Shown piece after piece: positions 13,686 to 23,431 of a stretch of 64,000 nt of DNA. How positions within the stretch are numbered: the first letter of the stretch is position 1; every line of letters begins with the position of its first letter. The notes under the pieces were generated by a model, which was not told the DNA's origin, made no database searches, and worked only from the letters and a program-made list of their open reading frames with translations. The position numbers were made by a program, and so were the translations under genes. Source of the stretch: Astropecten irregularis (lineage: Eukaryota; Echinodermata; Asteroidea; Paxillosida; Astropectinidae). Location: positions 8,742,001-8,806,000 of the forward strand of contig OZ020254.1 in the NCBI GenBank assembly GCA_963971285.1. Direction: 5' to 3'.

Positions 13686-14046
13686 TTAAAGGGTATCAGT
13701 ATCATACTTTGGTTTTATCAAAGAAATACAGCTTCATGGTCAAAAATATCAAGACAGAAACAGTAACAGTCATCTGTGAAAATTTCAGTCCCATACGGTG
13801 CCCACTTGTGAAACAGTGAAAAACAGCCACAGTATATTCCTTAAGTCTTTTCTCTTTTATTTTGATCTCTAAAAAGATCAACAAGATTTTGGTTCGTTGT
13901 TTTACTAATTTCTGGATAAATACACCATTTCAGGCGGAACAATTCAACGGTATGTTTCTACCACCACCATCTTCATAGATAAGTTATACGTAAATATGTG
14001 AACATATCTGTTTTGGTTTCTTGCCAAAGTATGATACTACCTTTAA
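13686..14046 (+). mobile_element. MITE family 1, copy D
   Basis: TTAA is present at both ends. The left terminal repeat is slightly rearranged (AAAGGGTATCAGTATCATAC); the right one is CCAAAGTATGATACTACCT. About 361 bp. Confidence 0.87.
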
Positions 14047-14722
14047 TACGGGTAAAACAGACTCAAAGACCGGGGCTTTTTACCAAGGGGAAGGACGAAC
14101 TACTCTGAAATGTTTCTCAATGCGGTCGCATGTCTTTTCTATTTTATAATTCTGATTTCTGTACAATGGTCACGCATACAGACATGTGAAGGCTTGTATA
14201 CCATAGAGCTCTATATGCTTGTACGTACGTACGTACATTCATCCCCCACATTCTTGATTGCTTGGCTTATTTTGTTTGCATCAGACCTAATTAGTTTCTC
14301 GAGATGTTTGTCCATTGTGTCAGCAGACCGCTGTCTCCCCTCCCCCGGGAACTGATAGTGTTAAAATCGCAACAGAGAATGGATGAACAACACAATACAA
14401 TTTGCTGTGTCGGCAATAGAGCATCTGTACTATAAATAAATATACTGAGCTATTTGCATTATCTGAACCAATTAACATCTTCAACATTTTCTAAAGTCTG
14501 TCCATATTTTCGCGGCTCTGCTGGATTATATACAAGAAACGAATGGAAACACGTTGATCACAAAGACTCCTCAGCAGCCTATGCACTTATAAGAGGTTAT
14601 TTATATTATAGTATTGTATATTAGTTTAACCATATGCAAACATCTGTTTGCAATATGGTCTAACCTATGGATATCCAGATGATTATAATTATACAAATAT
14701 TGGTGGAATATTACTATATTCC
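14047..14722. other. Intergenic, nothing recognised
   Basis: AT-rich; a GTACGTACGTACGTAC simple repeat lies near 14221. The best frame (81 codons) is not protein-like. Confidence 0.5.
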
Positions 14723-15050
14723 TATAATGACAGTACTCGAAAGGGTCGTTAGCACAATTCCTCATTATACATGAATCCCCGATGAGCAATAATGAGGAAG
14801 TTTATTGCATCTTTCTTGTAGTTGCAGAACAAAACCATTCCACACTCAAACCAATGTACTATACAAATTACGAATTATTGGATAATGACAGTTGTAACTC
14901 GAAGGGTCGTAAACACAATTCTTCATTAGGCATGAATCACTGAGCATCATGGGGAACTTATTGCAACACTGCATCTTCCTTGTAATTGCAGAACACAAAC
15001 ATTCCACATTCAAACCGACCTATGCAAGTTGTACTGCAAATTACGAAGTA
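14723..15050. repeat. Tandem duplication, period about 159 bp
   Basis: Unit one (14723-14881) and unit two (14882-15050) both begin ATAATGACAG and share AAGGGTCGT, ACACAATTCYTCATTA, CATGAATC, TTATTGCA, CAGAAC, ACATTCCACA-type and CAAATTACGAA blocks in the same order. The units are diverged by substitutions and small indels. No coding content. Confidence 0.75.
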
Positions 15051-15469
15051 AGTGCAAGTATAAATTCCACCACATGTTTATTATTCTTATAAGCTATAGA
15101 CTGAAAGGCAGGCTTATAGTGTTGTTCCTGAACAAAAATATCAACGTTTTGAAAACAAAGTGAAAAATCAGGTTCTGTGCAGCGAGCATCACTGATAAAA
15201 AGAAGTGCAGGTATTTAAGTAAAAGGTTCTAAACGTCCTTAATAATATTTTATGCAAACGCCCTCGGACGGATGCGCCATTTCATTGTTCTTCCCGCTTT
15301 GTTCTATTGTTCTCCAAACGTCCATACTAGAATTAGCTAATAGGCCTACACGAAATTCCATTGTGGTCCACGAAGTCAAAATGAACCAACTTAGCCTAGA
15401 GCACGAGTCGTTCCCACTGTTTTGGTATGTGCACAAACACAATTATTCATTTATTTAATTTAGTATGTA

Positions 15470-15842
15470 TTAAAGGGATGGTACAGAAGTGGTAAGACAA
15501 AATACACGTCATGATCACAGATTCACATAAAACTTACAAAGTATAATGGTGATGATAGGAGAAAACATCTTATGAAATGTTTTTGTCTGTAATGCCATAT
15601 TCGTTGAGAAATAAATGAAACTATTTTCCGATTTTAATAAATCGCTTCGAAGCGTTTTATTCATTCGTTGAAATGTGAACAGTTCTCTGTACACGGGTTT
15701 TCACTATTTTCTCGTGACCCAGATGGCTGATTGACCTCAAACTTCTACGGGTTTGTCAGTTAAGGTATATGGTGGATAACTTAATGTGCTTTCACTGTCA
15801 GCAACGGTTGTCTCAAAAACCAGTTATGTACCATCCCTTTAA
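15470..15842. mobile_element. Palindromic MITE, TTAAAGGGATGGTAC type
   Basis: Terminal inverted repeats TTAAAGGGATGGTACA with TTAA on each side. 373 bp. The centre is self-complementary (TCGCTTCGAAGCG). Part of the body (GGTTTTCACTATTTTCTCGT) resembles MITE copy J, linking the two families. Confidence 0.75.
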
Positions 15843-16629
15843 TGGACCCTTTTGGGGGAGTCGAAAGTGTACAGTAAAGCTATACGAAAAGTGTATTGTG
15901 TATAATTTGCCCTAAAATAATTTTGTGCACGAAATTTGATGTGCCGCCTCCCCGCGAAAGAGTCTAATGATGGAAATGAGATAAACTTGACTTACATAAT
16001 GTACATGTATCTCCAGAGGTTCAGCCGTTGTTGTCCCACGTGTCTCATTCAAGAGCATTCATCCCGGCCGTGAATTGACTCATGGTGGGTGGGGCGAGAT
16101 GCACACGTGTGATGGATGCATGGGCAGAGCATGTGTCGTGTATTCCTGCAAAGTTATTATGCCATACATGCAGCTGACCACGAACGCCAAGTCCTGGAGT
16201 GCCGAGCAAGATTAAGACTCATAGCTGGTCCCTGGTGACTTCGTTTGGCAGTCCTCAATATTCCTCGTTTTCTACCGAGCACAATGTTCTCTCTTGAATA
16301 ATGTTCGTACAACTGCAACTTACAAGTTTGAGGCGTGGCGCCCGCCGGGAAGAATTCCACAGAAGAAAAAGGCTTTATATCTAAGAGTCAACTTACAGAA
16401 AACTATGAGCTTTAATCTCAGCTGTGTAATTCTGGGGTAGCATATCTGCAAAGTGAGCTTTCCGGGGTGTTTTTACAGGCAATGATACATTCCGATTCGA
16501 ATCCAGCGCGGCGGCCATTTTTTTTGGTTTATCTCAAAACGAACGCCCTCTGTCGACCATCAGTTCAGTCAAAGAGGAGGGATGTCAATGTGATGTCTGT
16601 CATGGTTGAACTTTTCCCTTTTACATTGT
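15843..16629. other. Intergenic, nothing recognised
   Basis: No gene or repeat end identified. One 67-codon minus frame (16157-16360) has no recognisable domain. Confidence 0.5.
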
Positions 16630-16824
16630 TTAGCTCATTCAAACATCAGTTCTGAGTCACGAGAGAATAGCGAAAACACGTCTCAAACTTTCTCATCAAA
16701 CACGAAGAATGGTTTTGATCTTACCCCGAGGTCAAAACTGTTTTCAGTCTTCGTTTTACTAATTTCTGGATAAATACACCATTTCAGGCGGATACATTTT
16801 CATGGTATACCGGTAGGGGGCCTA
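16630..16824 (+). mobile_element. MITE family 1 variant, copy E left part, split by insertion
   Basis: This part matches copy J: a GAATGGTTTTGATCTTACCC segment, then TAATTTCTGGATAAATACAC and CATTTCAGGCGGA. Homology stops where the CACTCT element begins and resumes at 18546. The left limit is approximate and no TTAA end was found. Confidence 0.65.
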
Positions 16825-17206
16825 CACTCTAAAAAAAAAGGTAAAAAAATCATGTTTTTTGGTTGTGTAAAACTGTTGGGTACAACATTTTACTCAACGT
16901 TGGGCAAACTGACGTTTTTTGCAGTACCTCCAACTTGAGTAAAATATGATGCACAACAAAAGGGTAAAAATCTGTCCAATAAAGGGTAAGAAATCAAACA
17001 ACACATCGACGAGTGTAGAATTGGAGCTTTCTACCTACACCTGGTTTAAAAGACGCTTATTTTACGCGGACGACGTGTAAGAAAATACGTTTTGCACGTG
17101 AAAATTGTAAACAGTACTCCGAACGGGGTAAGCTTGTGCTATGTGCTGATGTGTGCACGACACGCACTATCATGCACATCATCACCATTAACGCTGCAGT
17201 TAGAAG

Positions 17207-17274
17207 ATGGCGATGGAAAAGCCACTGGAGACATGCATGCCGGAGTTGTCAATCTTTGATTCCTGTGTTCAGAG
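17207..17274 (+). other. Exon-like segment in the CACTA-like element
   Basis: An ATG in good context (GAAGATGG) opens 22 codons, beginning MAMEKPLETCMPELSIFDSC, and ends at a canonical donor CAGAG|GTAATT. The exon is plausible by eye. However, its frame does not join the ORF that follows the acceptor at 17459, so either the splice is wrong or the copy is damaged. Confidence 0.3.
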
Positions 17275-17459
17275 GTAATTGATCTTTGTTCTAATTTCTT
17301 AGCTTCCACAAACTGTATACTGAAATTGCTACCATTAGCTAGTTGTCATCATAGTTCATAAGCCATACATTTTGTTTTCCATTTCCATTAGGTTGAACAG
17401 TCGCTAATTCATATCGCATTCAATTTAAATATGTCATTATTTTCTTTATTTTTACGAAG

Positions 17460-17716
17460 GTATTGGCATCGAGGACTATGTGAAGATATACCAGCGTAGC
17501 AGAAGCCAGCCGTTCATCTTAGCTGTTGGGGGTGGGAATGCAGAGCTCGGACCTCACCTTCGTAATCAGCGGCAAGCCATCCCCAGTGAAGAACTTCTTT
17601 CAAGCAGTAGGCCTAATATCATTTCTCTCAGTTTTGAATTGATTTCAGACTTTCAGAGTAGTGGAAGAAACTTACCAAATTGTTCATTTGATACTCACAA
17701 TGCCGTGAAAGAATGA
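17460..17716 (+). pseudogene. Unclassified ORF fragment carried by the CACTA-like element
   Basis: A pyrimidine-rich acceptor (TTTACGAAG) opens a frame reading GIGIEDYVKIYQRSRSQPFI, then LAVGGGNAELGPHLRNQRQA and IPSEELLSS, to a stop at 17716. The later part after SSS looks non-coding. The pattern QPFILAVGG followed by QAIPSEELL faintly recalls uncharacterised proteins carried by similar elements in fish. That recollection is unverified, and no catalytic motif is seen. It may be a cargo fragment or host-derived capture. Confidence 0.3.
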
Positions 17717-18545
17717 CCAAATAACGTGTGTATCACGTCGTTAATATTTGTGATTATTTTTGAAAAGAAAATATATCATTTGTCATCCTCTGTGGATTTT
17801 AGAAATTATTCCCAATAACACAAATATTAGTGTTTTGTTTTACGATGACAGTTCAAAATGTATAAATTTTCTCTAGTGTGTTTTCAGAAATTCAAAATCA
17901 ATGCATGGTGATTTCATAGCGTTTTTCTGACATGAACTTTTAAATGGATGATAAGCAATGATTGATTAGCCATGTTATACAGCAGTGAAGCAACTGTATA
18001 GACATATTGAAAGGTTGCTAATGCATGTGAAACCGAAGCAGTTGTTTAAGAGATCATTTGATTATACAATCATAGCTCATACGATCATAATCAGAATAAT
18101 AAAGACGTTGATTTTATGTTGCTCAGGTTAAATAAAAACACAGTAACGTGTGAGTGATCAAATAATGTTATGATTGTAGTGTTTCTTTTCTTCCCCTAAT
18201 TTGTGTAACCGAGTAGCATGCTAAAAATTACTCAACTAAAGGGTAAAAAGAATAGCACAACTGTGTTGGGTAAGAACATTTTACACAATATCTGGGTAAG
18301 AATTTTACACAACACCTGGGTAACATTTGGGTTGGGTAAGGTTTACCCAACTTTTGGGCGATGGAGGGAACATGGTTGTTTCTGGGTAAACTCTATTTTT
18401 ACACAATATTGTGTTATAATTTACACAGGCCTGTGTAAATTCTTACACATCGAAAGTTGGGTAAAATTGTTACCCAAGTCGACAACCATGTTCCCTTTTT
18501 ACCCTCAAAAGGTTAAGAATTTGACCCAATTTTTTTTAGAGTGTA

Positions 18546-18657
18546 TATGTGTTTTATGATTATTTTAATGTGATGTTTCTATCTTCATACCCTTAAAGTT
18601 GTAGGTAAATCTGTGAACATTTCTGTTTGGGTATGTTACCAAGTGTGCCTTTAATGT
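18546..18657 (+). mobile_element. MITE family 1 variant, copy E right part
   Basis: This resumes the MITE body with GATGTTTCTATCTTCATACC, GTAAATCTGTGAACATTTCT and a worn right terminus ending in GTGCCTTTAA. Together with 16630-16824 it reconstructs one old copy interrupted by the 1.7-kb element. Confidence 0.7.
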
Positions 18658-19486
18658 TGTCGTTGTTGTTTTGTTTCTCTTTTGTTTTTGTATACTCTTT
18701 TGTTGCTGATGATGATGCTGTTGCGATGTTGATGTTTTGGGTAGGCCTGTTTATAAGAATAGGCCTACCATGGTTTTTAAAGTTGGTCACGCCTACCTAT
18801 ATGTCTACAATGTCCGTTATACGACTGGAACTTCCAGCTTGACGAGTCGTACGTGAACACAAGGTCTACACACCACCCTTTCGACTGATTGAATATTGAA
18901 GAATTATTGCTAGTTTTTTAGTATATAGAAGCTCTTAACCTCCCCTCCCCCCCAAAAAAAAAAAAAAAATTGAATTTGGCTCGAGGGCGGATTCTCTTTG
19001 ATTTTTCCATCCGATTGAAGAAGTTGGGCTTTGTAGAAGTCTTGCTCTTGGGCTGAAAAGGTACTTCTCAACGGTTCATCCGCGACAAAACAAAACGTCT
19101 GCATCTCAGAGTGCCCCTTTATTTCATCACGCCGGATATTAAAACAGACAAGAAATGGGTTATACATCGACTGCGCGAAGGTTACACCTATAGACCCGGA
19201 TCTGAATCTCAAATGAAGAAGAGAATGACGTTTGGATCACTCCAACTAGCGAATAGACACGAGGACATGTTTACACAAGGTAGCACCCGGCACTCCGTTT
19301 AATACAGGCCTGTCCTATTACAGCTGAAATTTATGTCAAAGTGATGCTATTGTTATTATTGAATGAGAAAAAATAGGACAGGGAGGCTACATCGCAGACT
19401 AATGTGTTCTTCAATCGCATTCCTCTGTATGTCATCGTAGAATATGCGGTCTAGTAGCGTCAAATGTAACCAAAATCTTTCCGGCT
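18658..19486. other. Intergenic, nothing recognised
   Basis: Contains a TAGGCCTA at 18760 and an A-rich tract near 18953. The 100-codon minus frame at 18910-19212 crosses that tract and is not credible. Confidence 0.5.
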
Positions 19487-19840
19487 TTAAAGGTAGTAAG
19501 GTAGTATCATACTTTGGTAGCATACCGAAACAGAAATGTTCACAGATTTACCTATAAATTATAGGGTATGAAGATGTTGATGGTAGAAACATTATAAACA
19601 TACCGTTAATTTGTTCCTGCCTGAGATGCTGTATTTATCCAGAAAAGAATAAAACCAGTGACCGTGATTAATTTTTTATCTTTGAGATCAAAAATAAAAG
19701 AGTTTTTCACTGTTTTCTCAAAAGTGGACACCGTATTGGACTGAAATTTTCACAGATGACTGTTACTGTATCTTCCTTGATATTTTTGCCCATGAATCTG
19801 CATTTCTTTGACAAAAACCAAAGTATGATACTACCTTTAA
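19487..19840 (-). mobile_element. MITE family 1, copy F
   Basis: TTAA is present at both ends, with AGGTAGTATCATACTTTGG on the left after a short local duplication of AGGTAGTA and CCAAAGTATGATACTACCT on the right. 354 bp, reverse orientation. Confidence 0.88.
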
Positions 19841-21015
19841 GTAGTCTTGCCCACTGCAAGTGTCCCTTCATGGCGGCCAAACATTTTGGTGACGTAGCAC
19901 CGAATTCAGCCAATGATCGTCGGGTATTCTACCCCCAAGAAATGTAAATCAAATTCCCACTCGGTCGCGTCTGGTAAAACGGGGCAAAATTTCGTCATTA
20001 ATACTCGGTTACCACTTTCATACACAGCTGAAACACACACACAGAAACCGAACTCAATTCCAAACGGCAGTTTTATTGTCTACAACAACAAACTTCACAA
20101 GTATTAAAAAATATACTTATCAACGCAGTTTTTAAAATGATTAATCATAAAAGTGGGTAAATGGACGGAAAATATTCCTTGCAGTGACCAAAAAAAAGTA
20201 ATTACAGGTAAATACATTCGGATTTGATTTGAATACATTTTATCCAGTTGTCAAGACTTCAGTGTTTAAAATGTTACCTATATTCTCATATCACTTATAA
20301 GAGCTATATGGCCATTAAGATGCAGACAATGGGACAAAAACTAAACACTTGTGGCGTGTAGGCTAAATGGTGGTACATTGGAAACAATAATATTGCAGGA
20401 TATAAAAACACCACACGTGTTGAAATTGTAATACCAATACACTAAAAACAAAAAACAAACGTCATAAGCCGTCTCTGCTTAGTATTAATCAAGGCAGTAA
20501 TACAATATCAAGGAAGTAAATTGTAGGCCAACACAAGGCACTTAAAGGCTTTCAATGGTGAAGACAATCTTTAAGAGTAAAACGGTTGCTCTAAAAGAAA
20601 CAAATCCTTACAGAGGCCACTCTCATCCAGCTATTATCGCCGCGATTCTTCCAGCTTCCAAGAGAATTAAACAAGGCACATCACATTACTCGTGGCCCTA
20701 CACCTTTAATTTGCAATGACCGGGAGAGGTATACAAGACCAAATTAAATTAAGAATCAGAAAATGGCTTGAGAAAACCCCACTAAAGGTTATCCTAATAT
20801 TACTTGCCAGAGAGAAATTATTCTAGGCTCAGTGGAACTGATCCCCTGATTAACACTATGCAGTGAAACTCTTATAGGGATGCTTTTAGGGAATGTACGC
20901 GCTGAAGGTAATGTGTCACAAATTGTTTGGCTTGTGGCTTTGATCTTGGTAATCCTTGGACGGTCGGTGTATATTTTGACTGCCAGCGGGTTAATGCTTG
21001 AAACTCCCCCGGTGC
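19841..21015. other. Intergenic, nothing recognised
   Basis: AT-rich with A-tracts. No structured element found. Confidence 0.5.
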
Positions 21016-21580
21016 TTAAAGGGTCTATGCAATAGAAATATTATGGCTTGAACATTGTGCCAAAAAGCAACTGTTTTATGGGCCTGTGATTTCAGTACCC
21101 ACTTCCTCACACCGTTTCAGGGTTAATAACAGGTTTTTTGGTCTGTATGCTAATTAGAATTTCCATATTCATGAGCAAAACTGTGATGTCATCTGGGTAA
21201 CTGAGAGTAGTAACCCAAATGATTTGTGCACAAAAAGTTGGGGTTGTTTTATAGGTTTTCTGACACACCTTTTCTTCATCAATGGGTTTTGTGTGCCGAA
21301 TATGTTCCTTTCACTCAACAGGCGGTGTAATATTTTTGCCAAACCATTTATGTGGGGCAAGTTTGCCTCTTCATTTGTTTTTTTTTTCATTATACTTTTG
21401 CTGTTGGTTCCCCACATGATATTGCATGAAAATCCACCCATATTGCAAAGCCATTCAAATGAAAACCAAATGCTGGTTTGAAACCAAAATAAGACTTGCC
21501 ATTCATTATCTGTCAGTATATTCTCTGTCTGAAGGCAATAAAATAACTTGACTGAAAAAAGCACTGCAGGAACCCTTTAA
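21016..21580. mobile_element. Possible MITE, TTAAAGGGT type
   Basis: TTAAAGGGTCTATGCA at the left; the inverse of the right end reads TTAAAGGGTTCCTGCA. Thirteen of 16 positions agree and TTAA flanks both. Only one copy is seen and it is 565 bp, so a chance pairing is possible. Confidence 0.4.
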
Positions 21581-21732
21581 TGTAAAGCATGGCGCATGCA
21601 CAGGATCAATGTATTTTGTTTTGATTTTTTTTTTAAATTCCAGGGGCAGTTTAAAAGAATTCGCCAGGGAAAGAGAAGTCATCTCATGCTGATGGTTAAA
21701 TTTTGCAACTGCACATGGAGGTCAGTGTCGGA

Positions 21733-21830
21733 GTCGAGTCCGCAACCTCCGAGGCCAAGGCCAAGGCCGAGTCCTGGCCATCCAAAACCGGCCTCGAGGC
21801 CAAGGACGGCCTCGAGACCTCCAACACTGA
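21733..21830. repeat. GC-rich GGCCAAGGCCAA / GGCCTCGAGG short repeats
   Basis: CGAGGCCAAGGCCAAGGCCG and later CGGCCTCGAGGCCAAGGACG, CGGCCTCGAGACCTCC. A compact GC-rich island in AT-rich DNA, with partial self-complementarity. Its frames read PR- or GL-rich because of the repeat. Confidence 0.6.
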
Positions 21831-23235
21831 TAGAGGTGTATCTTGTAAATAAGGAATAAATACAAATGTATAGGCTGTTCTCTACAAGCCTTGGCTTATA
21901 TGAACAGCCCCATACTTTCTTCCTTTTCAACTTCTTTAAGTTCTTCATACAGTGTACATGTATGTATATTCAGGCTGTGTCATGCTTATAATTCTTATCA
22001 CTGGTACTTGCATTTGTCTTACTTTATCAAACCTGATTTGTATTGTAGTTGTTGTTGATGAAAGAATAGAAATTAATGTTGTTATTGAATTGAAATTGAA
22101 AATAATCACAAACAGTGCACGACAAGCAAATCGGGGTTATCGGTCAACTGATGCAGCGCCGTGCGGAGTTTGCCCTTGCCTCTAAAAATAGTATTCGGGA
22201 GAAAGAAACCTCCCTGGGTGTCTTGGGAGAGAGCGAGTGCAACGGGGCAAGACGCAAATCAACCAGAGTGCTGATGTCACATTCGCTGTCTTCACCTTAA
22301 TAAAGGGGCTATACATATATATAACTCTTCCATCCGGCCTCAAAGGTGTGCCTGCATAGTATGATCTGTAATGGGAATGGTCATGTTAGGAGCCGATGAT
22401 AAGTCTGCCAATGATTACAGTGGAGGGCATGCTGGGCCCATGGGATGGTCCTCGCCAATGGCTGCTGCATCAGTTTGGCCTCTAGGACATAGTCAAAACA
22501 CATAGAAACTAGGCCAAAGGCCACTTGGGTGATACATGCATTATAAGACACGCAGTGAACATACAGCAGTAACGGAATGACTTTTATGGCTGGACTTTCA
22601 TCCATTGGGTATAACCCATGCATCGACTGATACGAGACCTGTACAATGTGCATTGGATTGAATGTTTAACGATTTAAAAGGAACATGGCATGAACGTTCT
22701 AAGGGAAGACGGATTGCTTTAATAATAATTGATGCAATTACTTAGCCAGAAATCATAAATCATGTTTGAAATATTCAAGGGAAAAGACCTTTACCAGGAA
22801 ATTAATGACATTAAGGACAATGGAATATGGAATTAAGAAAGCTTGCAAGGGGATTTCTGTCCACTGAACAATTTAACAGTCAAAACCATGCCTGCATAGC
22901 AAAAAGTGCACAATGGGAACTTGTTTGTCTCCATTATCACCCAATTGGATAACCATGGGCTGTACAAGACTGCGGATGAAATCAAATGGAACAAACGGAA
23001 ATGAGAAAAAAAAACAGAGCCAAACAAATTGGTCTTTTTTGTTTGTTTCCGATGCCTTTCACTCTTGTCATTTTTGATTCCCGATGGACAAACTTCTCAT
23101 TGGTTATTCATGTGCCAGCTCGTCATGCCTAGTTTGAATCTAGTCCATTATTCCGAAATGTCAGGCCTTGTCAGTCCCTTAGGAAATCTCCAGACGGGAG
23201 ATTCTCATTTTTTAGAACGTACAATTTTGATTACT
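21831..23235. other. Region downstream of CFAP58, nothing recognised
   Basis: Several frames of 60-90 codons occur, including one at 22115-22300, but none has a recognised domain, flanking splice sites or repeat structure. Confidence 0.5.
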
Positions 23236-23241
23236 TTTATT
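23236..23241 (-). terminator. Candidate poly(A) signal AATAAA for CFAP58
   Basis: A minus-strand AATAAA lies 63 nt after the CFAP58 stop codon. This would give a very short 3' UTR, ending near 23215. The hexamer is exact, but use is inferred and downstream alternatives cannot be excluded. Confidence 0.5.
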
Positions 23242-23304
23242 TTCGTTTAGTATATAATAACAAGGAAGAAGACTCATGGATGAGGGAGGAAGGAAGGAAG
23301 GGAA

Positions 23305-23431
23305 CTAAGCTGTGACCTTTCCGGTGCCCGGCTGTTTCAGGTTAAATCCTCCTCCCGTGAACCGTGGGCCGTCGGTCCGCTGGGGCTGGATGGGGGCCGA
23401 TCCTGCCTGGGCCATGGCACGTTCTCTCTCC
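23305..23431 (-). CDS. CFAP58: CFAP58 terminal coding exon, residues 527-568 and stop
   Basis: The acceptor GTCACAG precedes G GAG AGA GAA, completing Arg. The exon encodes a basic, Pro/Gly-rich non-coiled tail that ends with PRFTGGGFNL and KQPGTGKVTA, then TAG at 23307-23305. The PRFTGGGFNL motif is the conserved extreme C terminus of CFAP58 and confirms both the family and the end of the protein. Confidence 0.97.

Larger units (their letters stand above)
16825..18543. mobile_element. CACTA/EnSpm-like non-autonomous DNA transposon inserted in MITE copy E
   Basis: The termini are inverted CACTCTAAAAAAAA and TTTTTTTTAGAGTG. The element is 1719 bp and flanked by TA on both sides. Many GGGTAA/TTACCC subterminal motifs crowd both ends, as in CACTA elements. 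Near the right end, AGGGAACATGGTTGT (18365-18379) is perfectly inverted at 18482-18496. No transposase is visible. The middle holds an exon-like segment and an ORF described separately. Family assignment rests on terminal sequence and subterminal repeats only. The short target duplication (2 bp, or 3 bp with a mismatch) is weak evidence. Confidence 0.65.
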
